Assembly (NCBI GenBank): GCA_035361075.1
Contig: DAOSBX010000036.1
Coordinates: 1 to 35,085 of the forward strand
Length of the DNA stretch: 35,085 nucleotides
Reading direction: 5' to 3'
Source: Candidatus Hydrogenedens sp.
GTDB lineage: Bacteria; Hydrogenedentota; Hydrogenedentia; Hydrogenedentales; Hydrogenedentaceae
Below are positions 6,558 to 15,415 of this stretch, piece by piece (the first letter of the stretch is position 1; each line of letters starts with the position of its first letter). The notes below the pieces were generated by a model. The model saw nothing but the letters and a program-made list of their open reading frames with translations, ran no database searches and had not been told where the DNA came from. Both the position numbers and the translations under genes were made by a program.

Positions 6558-7610
6558 ATGAGAGTAGGAATTAACTTGTTTGCTTCAGATGAGTATGAGC
6601 CGGATGACCTCTTTTCCCGTTTTATTTATAAATGTCTTGTTCATGCTGTTAATTTGCAAGAAACTACTGAATTTTTTGTATTTAAAAATACACCGACAAG
6701 TGGTGAACGGTGGGCAGGCTGGCATGTTATAACAGAAGAAGCTAAACGTGGAAACTTTCTTTCAACACTTTCACTTCGCAGTTCGGTATTAGGTTCATTA
6801 TTGAGGCAATACAAAATAGACGTTGTAATTACGCCGTTAGAGACAGCCCATTTGATTACATCAGTTCCTTGTATTCCTTTAATCATTCAGATGGAAAACT
6901 GGTATCATGGTTTTTTGAGAGATGATTTTTTTAAGAAGCGAGATATAAAACGGATATTTTATGAAAGTCCTCTTTGGTTTACAGCCACAGAATATGCACG
7001 GCGGAGTTGTTTAGATGTTTGGAAAGTTCCCCTTAATAAAATTATAACGTTATCGGCTGGCGTTGAATCGATACTTTCACAACCTTCATCTCCCTTAATA
7101 TCACCTCCGTACATTATTTCTGCTATTGATGATGCTACTATAAATCATTTGGAAGAGACATTGGAAGTTATTCATCATTTTTGTAAAGAGTATCCGCACA
7201 CCATCGTGTTTATAGGTAAACGCCATCCAAAAGAACCGGAAACATGGGGAGATGATATATTCCGAATTGAAGAGTGTCCGGACCAAACCTTAGCGGGGCT
7301 TTTCCAGCATGCTACCGCCTTTGTTTATCCTGCTATTCATGATGGGAGTGCACTTCGACCTATCGAGGCAATGCAATCTGGAACCTGTGTTATTACTCCT
7401 ATGATACCTGCTATTGAGGAACGTTGTGGGGAGTTGCCTTTTTATTATCATGCGGAGAGTACCGCTTCGCTTAGTGCTGTACTCCATCGGGTCATAAATC
7501 TGCCAAAAGAAGAAAGAGCAGAACGAATACGATTAGGACGATTAAGAGTTGTTGAGTATTCATGGGAACAAACGACATGGAAGCTAATTACATCCTTAAA
7601 ACGAATATGA
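6558..7610 (+). CDS. Glycosyltransferase, GT4-like
   Basis: A 350-residue GT-B fold protein likely to transfer a sugar from an activated donor onto a cell-surface glycan or lipid. The second Rossmann half carries the recognisable features: a short linker of prolines and serines (about 175-190), a conserved strand ending FIGKRHP (about 220), and the donor-site segment HATAFVYPAIHDGSALRPIE followed by AMQSGTCVI (about 255-285). The EX7E motif of the family appears here as DX7E (DGSALRPIE), so the first acidic residue is Asp instead of Glu. There is no signal peptide, so it acts in the cytoplasm. ATG at 6558 has GAGGG upstream. The pairing with sat could mean a sulfated glycan (inference), but no sulfotransferase or APS kinase is nearby. 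Donor and acceptor are unknown. Confidence 0.75.
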   Translation: MRVGINLFASDEYEPDDLFSRFIYKCLVHAVNLQETTEFFVFKNTPTSGERWAGWHVITEEAKRGNFLSTLSLRSSVLGSLLRQYKIDVVITPLETAHLITSVPCIPLIIQMENWYHGFLRDDFFKKRDIKRIFYESPLWFTATEYARRSCLDVWKVPLNKIITLSAGVESILSQPSSPLISPPYIISAIDDATINHLEETLEVIHHFCKEYPHTIVFIGKRHPKEPETWGDDIFRIEECPDQTLAGLFQHATAFVYPAIHDGSALRPIEAMQSGTCVITPMIPAIEERCGELPFYYHAESTASLSAVLHRVINLPKEERAERIRLGRLRVVEYSWEQTTWKLITSLKRI

Positions 7611-7611
7611 T

Positions 7612-7646
7612 AAAAATCATTTTGCACTTAAACGATTTTTCTTTTA
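7612..7646 (+). terminator. Possible weak terminator after the glycosyltransferase
   Basis: AAAAATCATT (7612-7621) can pair with AACGATTTTT (7631-7640) with a single A-C mismatch, and CTTTTATT follows. The stem is nearly all A-T pairs, so termination would be weak, but the position directly after the stop codon fits. Confidence 0.35.
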
Positions 7647-7695
7647 TTATAAATACAAATTTCACATTAAAAATTAACATAGAGGGAAGTGAACG

Positions 7696-9222
7696 ATGAG
7701 TTTTGTAATTGGTATCGATGTCGGCACAAGTGGCACTAAAATTGTAGCCATTAATGAAAAAGGAACCGTTGTTGCGTCTGTTACCAAAAATTATGACTTA
7801 AAAAGTCCGAAACCTGGTTGGGCGGAACAGAACCCACTGGATTGGAAAAAGGCTGTATTTGATGGTCTTTCAGAAATATGCCAGAGCATTAATAGTATGG
7901 AAGTGCGGTCTATTGGTTTAACGGGACAAATGCATGGTTCTGTTTTTTTAGATGAGAGAGGTGATGTTTTATATCCTGCTATTTTATGGTGTGACCAACG
8001 AACAGCAAAACAATGTGACAAAATTAATGAGATTGTTGGAGAAACAGAACTTCTTCGAATGGTTTCTAATCCTGCTTTGACAGGTTTTACAGCACCAAAA
8101 ATTTTATGGTTACGAAATGAAGAACCAGACGTGTATAAAAAAGTCAAACATGTACTTTTGCCTAAAGATTATATTCGCTATGAGCTTACAGGTGAGTTTG
8201 CTTCCGATGTTGCGGATGCGTCCGGGACTTTGCTTTTTAATGTAAATCAACGGTGTTGGCATCAGGAGTTACTAAACAAGCTTGAAATTCCTATAGAGTG
8301 GTTACCCAAAGTTTATGAAGGACCTGAAGTAACAGGGGTTATTAAGTCCTCTGTCGCCGAACAGCTTCGTTTGCCACCTAATACAGTTGTCGTTGCAGGA
8401 GGGGGAGACCAAGCGGCAGGTGGTGTAGGTTGCGGTGTTGTTCAATCTGGAATTGTTTCCGCTTCGTTAGGCACAAGTGGCGTTGTTTTCGCATTCTCAG
8501 AAAGCGTTCACACAGACCCACAAGGACGAGTTCACACATTTTGCCATTCTGTACCTGGGGCTTGGCATGTCATGGGTGTAATGCTTAGTGCAGGTGGTTC
8601 ATTGCAATGGTTTCGAAACAAATTATGTCAGGAAGAGATAACAAAATCAAAAGAGACAGGAATTGACCCTTATGTTTATATAACTCAATCTGCGGAAAAA
8701 GTACCAATAGGTGCTAACGGTCTTTTGTTCCTTCCTTACCTTACGGGGGAACGAACGCCACATAAAGACCCATACGCAAGAGGTGCATTTATTGGTTTAT
8801 CTTTAATGCATGGGAAAGCTGAAATGGCTAAAGCGGTATTAGAAGGGGTTGCTTTTGGGATGCGAGACAGTGTTGAGATTATGAAAGGGATGGGGATACC
8901 TATTAACGAGGTTCGTATATCTGGTGGAGGGGCAAGAAGTACATTATGGAGACAGATTATGGCAGATGTATGTAAAGTACCTATGGTGGTAATTAATGTT
9001 GATGAAGGTCCTGCATTTGGAGCGGGTTTATTAGCGAGTATTTCTGCAGGGATGTTCTCTTCACTAACAGAGGCATGTTCCAGCATAATTAAAGAAATAG
9101 AGCGGGTTGAACCTGACCGCACAAAAGCAGATGAATATGAATTTTGGTATCAAGAATATAAATCTGCCTATACTGCATTAGCACCTGCTTTTCATCGAAT
9201 TGGAAAATCAATGGAAAGATAG
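7696..9222 (+). CDS. xylB: Xylulokinase (FGGY family)
   Basis: Phosphorylates D-xylulose with ATP to xylulose 5-phosphate, feeding the pentose phosphate pathway. The 508 residues are full length for the family. The phosphate-1 motif IGIDVGTSGTK is at residues 5-15, GWAEQNP near 35, the substrate-binding GLTGQMHG about 75-82 and ILWCDQRT about 95-102, then LPKDYIRYELTGE and SDVADASGTLLF (about 155-180), and the FGGY C-terminal signature around LPYLTGERTPH with RISGGGARSTLW near 415. The QMHG-containing substrate motif favours xylulokinase over glycerol kinase or gluconokinase. The SD is AGAGGGAAG. No xylose isomerase is in the window; the oppositely oriented sugar ABC operon directly downstream could supply the pentose (inference). 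Confidence 0.93.
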   Translation: MSFVIGIDVGTSGTKIVAINEKGTVVASVTKNYDLKSPKPGWAEQNPLDWKKAVFDGLSEICQSINSMEVRSIGLTGQMHGSVFLDERGDVLYPAILWCDQRTAKQCDKINEIVGETELLRMVSNPALTGFTAPKILWLRNEEPDVYKKVKHVLLPKDYIRYELTGEFASDVADASGTLLFNVNQRCWHQELLNKLEIPIEWLPKVYEGPEVTGVIKSSVAEQLRLPPNTVVVAGGGDQAAGGVGCGVVQSGIVSASLGTSGVVFAFSESVHTDPQGRVHTFCHSVPGAWHVMGVMLSAGGSLQWFRNKLCQEEITKSKETGIDPYVYITQSAEKVPIGANGLLFLPYLTGERTPHKDPYARGAFIGLSLMHGKAEMAKAVLEGVAFGMRDSVEIMKGMGIPINEVRISGGGARSTLWRQIMADVCKVPMVVINVDEGPAFGAGLLASISAGMFSSLTEACSSIIKEIERVEPDRTKADEYEFWYQEYKSAYTALAPAFHRIGKSMER

Positions 9223-9250
9223 AGGGGAATGAATTGGAAATGTTAGAAGA

Positions 9251-9277
9251 GTCGGATATGTCAGACAGGTCAGATAT
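9251..9277. repeat. GTCAGAC-type 9-bp tandem repeat, copy 1
   Basis: GTCGGATAT, GTCAGACAG and GTCAGATAT lie head to tail in the gap between xylB and the convergent 764-aa gene. The same 9-bp pattern occurs at 34939-34965 (GTCAGACCT, GTCCGAACT, GTCAGACAA), again in non-coding DNA. This suggests a dispersed intergenic repeat family of this genome; no function can be assigned. Confidence 0.6.
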
Positions 9278-9309
9278 TTCGGAGAAATGAAAAAATTGAT
9301 ATTAGTAGT

Positions 9310-11604
9310 TTAGGTGCTTATATTCTGTCGTAATTCAGATAAAATAGTGAATAATCGCTCTGATAGATTATTAATAGATGTTAAGTATTGTTTCCCTTTA
9401 CCTTCTCGGATGCTAAGTCGGTATTGAATAAGGTCACCTGCATATTTAATAACTTCATCTCTATATTTTTCTACTATAGATTTTTTGCCTTCAATAAGTA
9501 GACGGCACATAACGCCATCACAAGCACATAAAATTGAGCCAGCCTCGAACAATTTTCCACGAACTAAAGAAATATCTTCTGTCGCATATATTGTGTCTGT
9601 TATTTGATTCCTTATTTCTATCAATTTAAGTAAGTTCTGTATTGATTGTTTTTCTTTTAGATTATTAATTTTTTCTTCTAACTTGTCAATAGTTGGTTGG
9701 AATGGTCGTAGTAAATTGAGGTCAATATTAATTTGCCGTTCAATATGTTCAAAAATTCTTTTTAGGATAACATCACCCCAATATTGGCATTCTTCTGGGG
9801 TCGCAATTAATAGGATTTGACCTTGTCCTGGGAACATTTCCCGATGAAAAGAGGATGGAAGTTCTTCCCATTGATAAGTTCTTACAAATTGTGTAGCATC
9901 GTAAACACGATAATTATCTGGTAATGATTTGGGTAAGGTTACATTTACCCCCGTAACTTCTGAAGAATCCTGATTAACGATATATAGTAGCCAATAATTA
10001 TCACCTTTTAGCCATGAAGTCGTTATTACATTTATACTGTCTGGACAGCGTGAACGTTGGTGTTTACGGACCTGTATACTTGGGACAAAATCAGGTGGTT
10101 TAGATGGTTTTGCCAGCATTACTAATGGAGCAAGTACAAAGAATCGGCCTAATCGGCTTCCTAATTCTTGCCATACATCACTAAATGTTAAGAAAGGACC
10201 TGTCAATGAACGTTGGCATTCACTGCCTACCCATAAGGGCATATTATGGTAGGAGTATGTAATCCAACCATGTGCCCCGCTGGAAATGGCAAGGTTTATC
10301 ATTAAACGGATTTCTGGTGCTGAATTCCATTCGGGAGCACCTGAACCAAATATAAATGTTGGACCTATTGCCCATAAATGTCCATTCTTGATGAATTGTA
10401 CATGTGTCCGTAATACCTGTCCTAATTCCCATGGGTTTCTTGACTTCCAATGGCTTAGCCCACTCACTGATGATAAAGATGCATATAAGGGGAAAGCATT
10501 TGCTTCTCTGGTAAGGTAGATAACAGGATGGTTTGTGTCTATTTGTTCTATTTTTTTCTTTATCTGGACATACCCTTCTAATTCGCTGTCTGTAGGATTT
10601 TCTTTAATAATCCAACCGAAGAGATTTTCGCGAGTTGCATTTCGTTTAATCGTTTGTTCTTTTTCTTTAAATAAAACAGATGCTTTAGGAGTATCTAATT
10701 GAGTTGTTTCTTCTTCTAAGGGAATTATAACCTTTATTCCGTATTTTTTCGATATATCAAAAAGAACATCCTGGTCGCCAGGGAGAAATTCATAAAAATT
10801 TTCAATGATTACGACATTATGATGATGAAGGGATATGTCTTCAAATAACAAATCCAAATAAGTTGCCAAGTCGGTTCTCAAAAGGTGAGACATATTCCTT
10901 GCAGTATTAGCATTAATATATGTCCCAACAGGAAAGATATTGTCTAATATCGGATAGGAGATAGGTTTTTCTGAAACATATTTTGAAACATCTATATTTT
11001 TAAGGATTTTGTTTTCCTCATCGGTTGCAGAACGAAATCGTATACTGTGGATATAAAGAGTCTCCTTTGTAGTAGTAAATGAATATAACCGTATTGCAAG
11101 ATGTTCCATTTTACTTGGGAAGTCTTTGTAAGCCCATGCACGAGCAACAGTTGTCCATTTTGGCTCTATATTTAGAAACTCAAAAAATTGACCTGTTATA
11201 TAGTGCCATGTCCAAGCAGGGATAGATTTGCCATATTGTACACGATAGGTTATTTCTATAATCGGGTATTCTTTATGGGAGATAGGGAAATGAGGGACAT
11301 TACGGCTTCGGGTCGTTAGTGGCACCCAGAAACTCGGAGTTTGCATATCTTTCATCAGATTGAGTCTGGATGTGTGTGTAAAGTCGCCTGTAAAATTAAG
11401 TATTTTCTCTCCATCTATGTTCTCAACTCTTTTTTCGCAGTGTATCCCTTGCCATTCTCGTTCTGCTGGGTCATCTTCTGATGACCACTTTGCTAAGTCA
11501 TCTGCATAAAAAGTAATGTGTTTGCGTTCATCTCTTTCTTTTTGGCTTGGGATTTCTTTTATCCCTTTTAATAAACCTCGATATACAAATTGGCTTTCTA
11601 TCAT
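9310..11604 (-). CDS. Large GH-like (TIM-barrel type) protein of the sugar ABC operon
   Basis: I cannot name the family of this 764-residue cytoplasmic protein (no signal peptide). Residues about 1-200 look like an accessory beta-sandwich: WTTVARAWAYKDF and ETLYIHSIRFRS are typical of carbohydrate-binding folds. The middle (about 235-500) reads like a (beta/alpha)8 barrel, with strands such as HHHNVVIIENFYEF, KVIIPLEEE and HPVIYLTREANAF, and an aromatic-rich end GAHGWITYSYHNMPLW as in glycoside hydrolase clans. The C-terminal quarter holds a small sheet and helices with a possible coiled coil (KLEEKINNLKEKQ, about 645-660). The start ATG at 11604 touches the permease stop (TAAATG), so translational coupling is expected. 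It probably processes the imported sugar or glycoside; the substrate is unknown. Confidence 0.7.
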   Translation of the reverse strand: MIESQFVYRGLLKGIKEIPSQKERDERKHITFYADDLAKWSSEDDPAEREWQGIHCEKRVENIDGEKILNFTGDFTHTSRLNLMKDMQTPSFWVPLTTRSRNVPHFPISHKEYPIIEITYRVQYGKSIPAWTWHYITGQFFEFLNIEPKWTTVARAWAYKDFPSKMEHLAIRLYSFTTTKETLYIHSIRFRSATDEENKILKNIDVSKYVSEKPISYPILDNIFPVGTYINANTARNMSHLLRTDLATYLDLLFEDISLHHHNVVIIENFYEFLPGDQDVLFDISKKYGIKVIIPLEEETTQLDTPKASVLFKEKEQTIKRNATRENLFGWIIKENPTDSELEGYVQIKKKIEQIDTNHPVIYLTREANAFPLYASLSSVSGLSHWKSRNPWELGQVLRTHVQFIKNGHLWAIGPTFIFGSGAPEWNSAPEIRLMINLAISSGAHGWITYSYHNMPLWVGSECQRSLTGPFLTFSDVWQELGSRLGRFFVLAPLVMLAKPSKPPDFVPSIQVRKHQRSRCPDSINVITTSWLKGDNYWLLYIVNQDSSEVTGVNVTLPKSLPDNYRVYDATQFVRTYQWEELPSSFHREMFPGQGQILLIATPEECQYWGDVILKRIFEHIERQINIDLNLLRPFQPTIDKLEEKINNLKEKQSIQNLLKLIEIRNQITDTIYATEDISLVRGKLFEAGSILCACDGVMCRLLIEGKKSIVEKYRDEVIKYAGDLIQYRLSIREGKGKQYLTSINNLSERLFTILSELRQNIST

Positions 11605-12690
11605 TTATTTGGTCTCTCTTTGGGCTTCAAGGGCACGTCTTTTTTGTGAACGTCGCAAGAAAAACTCATCGGCACACACGCCGGCAAGAATGGCTCCACC
11701 AATAACGACATATTCTAACTCACTCCGAATGCCTAAAATGTTTACCAGATTTCTCAGAACCATAATCAAAGCAATTCCTAAAATAACTCCGGGGACGTTT
11801 CCAGTACCGCCTCGTAAACTGCATCCACCTAATACTGCTCCTGCTACTGCGTATAATTCATAAAAACTACCAAAATCAGATGGCTGGACGGAATTTACTT
11901 TAAATGCAAATAAAATGCCTCCAATTCCAGCGATAAGGCTACAAATAACATAAGCCATAAGTTTAAGTCGATTGGTTTGGATTCCACTAAAACGGGCGGA
12001 CTCTTCGTTGGCACCTAATGCGAATAAGTGTCTGCCCATAGGTGATAAATGAAGGAATATGCCTACAATAATGGCGAAAATAATCATGATGACTAAAGGT
12101 GCTGCAACTAAGTCTAATAAGAGAGCGATGGTCGATGGTGGTGACCCACCAGTTGGCTGTAAGGAAGGGAACCAGTCTAAAAGACTACCTTTGCCTAACC
12201 ATTTCCAGTTTGATAATGCATTTCCAAACCCTTGGGTTGTATCCTTGGCAAAAAATCGGGCAAAACTTCGATATGCAAATAAACCGCATAACGTTACTAC
12301 GAAAGGCTGAATATTAAAATAGGAAATGAGAACTCCATGCCACACGCCGATTAATGCGGAGATGCAAATTGCCAATGGAAATACTAAAAATGGTGACCAT
12401 CCTTCTCCTTTATTAATTAATATGCAGGCGATAACAGAAATTAGACATACTACACTGCCTAAGGAAAGGTCAATACCCCCTGTAATAATTACTACGGATT
12501 GAGCCAAAGCCAAAATCCCGAACAAGCCAATCCATGGAAGTAAGTTTTTGAAGTTTGTTAAGGATAAGAAATTACTTGAAAAGGGTAATCCTAATGCTCT
12601 TCCATGTTGATACCAATGTAACCATTCCCATGAATAGGCTAATATGCATAATACAATAATTAATCCAATTAAACCGAGTGTTTTCCGCAT
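11605..12690 (-). CDS. Sugar ABC transporter permease, RbsC/XylH-like
   Basis: A 361-residue inner-membrane permease of the BPD_transp_2 family (ribose, xylose and related sugars). It has about ten hydrophobic segments from residue 5 to 345. Family signatures are GGIDLSLGS (about 90) and, near residue 220, GRHLFALGANEESARFSGI, the cytoplasmic loop that contacts the ATPase. A basic C-terminus (RRSQKRRALEAQRETK) ends the protein. It lies 23 bp after the binding-protein gene and abuts the GH-like gene. Unusually, no RbsA-type double ATPase is in the operon or elsewhere in the window, so the ATPase must be encoded in trans. The sugar cannot be read from sequence; xylB nearby makes a pentose plausible. 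Confidence 0.9.
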   Translation of the reverse strand: MRKTLGLIGLIIVLCILAYSWEWLHWYQHGRALGLPFSSNFLSLTNFKNLLPWIGLFGILALAQSVVIITGGIDLSLGSVVCLISVIACILINKGEGWSPFLVFPLAICISALIGVWHGVLISYFNIQPFVVTLCGLFAYRSFARFFAKDTTQGFGNALSNWKWLGKGSLLDWFPSLQPTGGSPPSTIALLLDLVAAPLVIMIIFAIIVGIFLHLSPMGRHLFALGANEESARFSGIQTNRLKLMAYVICSLIAGIGGILFAFKVNSVQPSDFGSFYELYAVAGAVLGGCSLRGGTGNVPGVILGIALIMVLRNLVNILGIRSELEYVVIGGAILAGVCADEFFLRRSQKRRALEAQRETK

Positions 12691-12713
12691 TATAGGTTAC
12701 CTTTTGGAAATTA

Positions 12714-13730
12714 TTAAGATTTCCCTAATATCTGTTTTAGTTCAGACCAGAACGTATCTACATTTTCACGTGTAACTGATAATGTAGGGATAAAAATTTG
12801 TTTGTTTTCAGGGATGCTGGTTGTGTTTCCTTCCGCAAGTTCTTTTAAGACTTTGACGGATTGATATCCAAACTCGAAGGGTCTTTGTACTACTGTTCCG
12901 TAAATATGTCCATCTTTCACGCCTTGTAATGTTTCATCTTCTTCATCAAAGCATACAATCTTTACCTGCCCTAATTTTCCTGAGTCACGAACACCATTCA
13001 AGATTGCGGGTCCATTATAACTCCACAAGCCGACGAAACATGCCACATCTGGATAACGGACTAATGCATCCTGAACATTGGCTATGGCTTTGGCACGGTC
13101 TGTCTCGTCTGTACGCACATCAATTATTTGGTGTCCTGTTGATTCGATTTGCTTTTTTAAGCCGTCTAAACGGTCTCGTGCATTTTGTGCATCTAACGTC
13201 CCGACACAGACAATTATTTTAGAGCCTGGTGGAGTACAAGCCTGAATTAATTTACCTGCTTCAACTCCTGCGTCGAAATTATTTGTTCCGATGTAGCATT
13301 TTCTTAAACTGTTAGGGGCATCACTATCTTGTGTAATAAGATTGGTTTTTTTAGCCGCCTCGTTTAACATTTCTGTTTGATTTTCGGGGTCTTTTGGACT
13401 TATTGCAATGCCAGCAACACCTAATGTAATTAGATCTTGCAATATCTGCTGTTGTTGTTCTGCAGTTCCTGCTGAAGGGATGCGAAAAATAACATCTACA
13501 CCAAAATCTTGTGCCGCTTTTTTCGTTCCTGCCTCGGCTATCTTCCAGAAATCCGACGCATTATTTGTGATAAAAGCCACTTTTATCTTTTGGGTAGAGG
13601 TCGGCGATTTCTGTTGTGTAGAAGGTGGTGTGGTAGGAGAAGTTTGTTGTTGTCCACCACAACTGGTAAGAAAGAACAATGATGCTATGACAGTTGTAAT
13701 ACTGAATAGTTTCGTGAAATTACGGCACAT
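12714..13730 (-). CDS. Sugar-binding lipoprotein of ABC transporter, RbsB-like
   Basis: A 338-residue type-1 periplasmic binding protein (Peripla_BP_4). The signal peptide ends in the lipobox LTSC-GG (Cys near residue 24), so it is lipid-anchored. A Thr/Pro/Gln/Ser linker (about 27-48) leads to the first domain, which starts KVAFITNNASDFWKIAEAG, the classic RbsB opening. Later segments fit the fold: AGIAISPKDPENQTEMLNEA, VITQDSDAP-like ITQDSDAPNS, YIGTNNFDAGVEAGKLI, and CFVGLWSYNGPAIL followed by VKIVCFDEEDETLQGVKDG. The SD AAGGAGG is very strong, consistent with high expression of binding proteins. It is first in an operon with the permease and the GH-like gene. The ligand is probably a monosaccharide such as a pentose. 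Confidence 0.92.
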   Translation of the reverse strand: MCRNFTKLFSITTVIASLFFLTSCGGQQQTSPTTPPSTQQKSPTSTQKIKVAFITNNASDFWKIAEAGTKKAAQDFGVDVIFRIPSAGTAEQQQQILQDLITLGVAGIAISPKDPENQTEMLNEAAKKTNLITQDSDAPNSLRKCYIGTNNFDAGVEAGKLIQACTPPGSKIIVCVGTLDAQNARDRLDGLKKQIESTGHQIIDVRTDETDRAKAIANVQDALVRYPDVACFVGLWSYNGPAILNGVRDSGKLGQVKIVCFDEEDETLQGVKDGHIYGTVVQRPFEFGYQSVKVLKELAEGNTTSIPENKQIFIPTLSVTRENVDTFWSELKQILGKS

Positions 13731-13797
13731 TTTTATTCCTCCTTAAAAACTGATTAATAATGGTTTAGATTTATAGTTTATCCTATTTATATGCATA

Positions 13798-14550
13798 TTA
13801 TTCAACATCATTTATAGGTTCTTTTTTATTTTGTCTTTTTAATTCATGAGTTAAAATATGTTTTGCATTAGGAAGTGACTTAAAATAAAAAATGGCTTTC
13901 AGTATTTGTTTTTCGTTTTCATAGAGGTCGCCATTTGCTTTTAGTTTAGTAGTTCTCATTGAAAAGGCATGATAAAGAGTAATCGCAGCTGCAACAGAAA
14001 TATTAAAACTTTGTGTAAAACCATACATAGGGATAAAAACCCGTTCATCAGCCTCGTTAATAATTTCTTTTGAGACACCTTGATGTTCATTCCCGAATAC
14101 AATTGCAGTTGGTTCTAAAAAATCAATTTCCTGAATAGGTCTTGCAGAGTCAAACGTAGTTGTGTATATTTTGTATTTTCGATTTTTTAGGTAAGAGATG
14201 CAGTCTGTGGTATTTTTCCATCGGAAAATATCAAGCCATTTTTCTGCACCTTGAGCGACACGATTTGCTTCACGGTATCTAACACTGGTTTCTATAACAT
14301 GGACAGACTGAAAGCCCAATGCCTCTGACGTCCGCAATACAGCATTTATATTTCCTATATCATATAAACCATCTAAAACAGGGGTGATTGTATATGTTCT
14401 TCCTTCAATTACCTGCTCAATACGATTCGCTCTTTGTTCCGTTAACCATGGTTTAAGTGCTTGCAATATTTGTATAGATGAGCAGATAATATCATCCATC
14501 TTTAACGGTTCTTTATATGGGAAATACGGATGTAACATAGTTTCTTTCAT
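13798..14550 (-). CDS. TrmH/SpoU-family RNA 2'-O-methyltransferase
   Basis: A 250-residue SPOUT methyltransferase transferring a methyl group from SAM to a ribose 2'-OH. Motif 1 is the N-terminal DGLYDIGNINAVLRTSEALG (about 60-79), where N-x-x-AVLRTSE carries the catalytic-type Arg. Motif 2 is AIVFGNEHQGVSKEI (about 149-163) and motif 3 IPMYGFTQSFNISVAAAI (about 172-189), the SAM-binding knot. Length and the DIGNINAVLRT form resemble TrmH (tRNA Gm18), although 23S rRNA methylation cannot be excluded. Neither of the possible starts (14550, or Met5 at 14538) has a good SD. It is divergent from parA with a 100-bp shared control region. Confidence 0.85.
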   Translation of the reverse strand: MKETMLHPYFPYKEPLKMDDIICSSIQILQALKPWLTEQRANRIEQVIEGRTYTITPVLDGLYDIGNINAVLRTSEALGFQSVHVIETSVRYREANRVAQGAEKWLDIFRWKNTTDCISYLKNRKYKIYTTTFDSARPIQEIDFLEPTAIVFGNEHQGVSKEIINEADERVFIPMYGFTQSFNISVAAAITLYHAFSMRTTKLKANGDLYENEKQILKAIFYFKSLPNAKHILTHELKRQNKKEPINDVE

Positions 14551-14578
14551 AAAAAAAGTTTACTATAAAATATCGTCC

Positions 14579-14608
14579 TTGTTATATGATTTATATAACT
14601 GATATTAT
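14579..14608 (+). promoter_or_regulatory. Promoter of parAB with embedded palindrome
   Basis: TTGTTA (14579-14584) and TATTAT (14603-14608) are 18 bp apart, upstream of parA. The spacer holds a perfect dyad GTTATATGATTTATATAAC (14581-14599) that would be covered by polymerase. A site here would suit autorepression by ParA or ParB, or control of the divergent methyltransferase gene; that role is inference. Confidence 0.45.
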
Positions 14609-14650
14609 ATCTAATATGTATATTTTTTTACCTTTTACTGAATGTTTATT

Positions 14651-15415
14651 ATGGGTATAATTATTGCATTTGCAAATCAAAAAGGTGGTGTCGGTAAAAC
14701 CACAAGTGCTGTAAATATTTCGGCATGCCTTGGCAATGAGGGATATAAAACGTTGTTAATTGACCTTGACCCTCAGGGCAATGCCACTCAAGGACTTGGA
14801 ATAGATAAGTATACGGTGGAAAATACTACCTATTCTGTGTTATTGCTTGGTTTTCCTATTGAAAGTGCAATAAAACTGACAGAATATAAAAATCTATATA
14901 TACTTCCGTCCAATAGAGATTTGGCTGGAGGTGAGGTCGAACTGGTGGATATAGAAAATCGGGAATCAAAATTAAGAGAGAAAATAAGTGCGATTATTGA
15001 GAATTTTGATTTTATTATTATAGATTGTCCACCAGCTTTGGGACTTTTAACTATCAATGGTCTTGTAACAGCACATAAAGTTATTGTTCCCTTACAGTGT
15101 GAATATTATGCGTTGGAAGGATTGGGGGAACTATTGCAAACGGTCAAACGAATACGAGACAATTTTAATCCCAGTTTGACGATATTAGGAATTCTTTTAA
15201 CGATGTACCAACACACCAATTTATCCAAGCAGGTTGCGATGGATGTTCAGCAACATTTAGAGAATTTAGTGTTTAATACCATTGTTCCAAGGAATGTAAC
15301 TTTAAGTGAGGCACCGAGTTATGGGAAGCCTGTTATATATTATGATGGCAAATCAATTGGAGCACAAGCATACATTGCACTAACGAAGGAGATTTTATCC
15401 CGTGAGTTTCAGTAA
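14651..15415 (+). CDS. parA: Chromosome partitioning ATPase ParA (Soj)
   Basis: A P-loop ATPase that binds non-specific DNA in its ATP form and, with ParB, moves the origin region. The deviant Walker A KGGVGKTT is at residues 11-18 (counting from the chosen start), Walker A' LIDLDPQGNATQGLG about 35-49 and Walker B IIIDCPPALGLLT about 122-134. Length (254-257) is that of chromosomal Soj-type proteins with no N-terminal HTH, so it is not the plasmid P1 type. The frame also allows ATG at 14642 (MFIMGII); I prefer 14651 because MGxIIAxANQKGG is the usual family start, but neither has an SD. The gene overlaps parB by 14 bp. Confidence 0.96.
   Translation: MGIIIAFANQKGGVGKTTSAVNISACLGNEGYKTLLIDLDPQGNATQGLGIDKYTVENTTYSVLLLGFPIESAIKLTEYKNLYILPSNRDLAGGEVELVDIENRESKLREKISAIIENFDFIIIDCPPALGLLTINGLVTAHKVIVPLQCEYYALEGLGELLQTVKRIRDNFNPSLTILGILLTMYQHTNLSKQVAMDVQQHLENLVFNTIVPRNVTLSEAPSYGKPVIYYDGKSIGAQAYIALTKEILSREFQ

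Noticed and set aside
12059..12317. Overlapping plus-strand ORFs opposite the RbsC-like permease
   Set aside because: They lack SDs, have no family resemblance, and lie entirely within a clearly coding minus-strand gene; they are antisense shadows.
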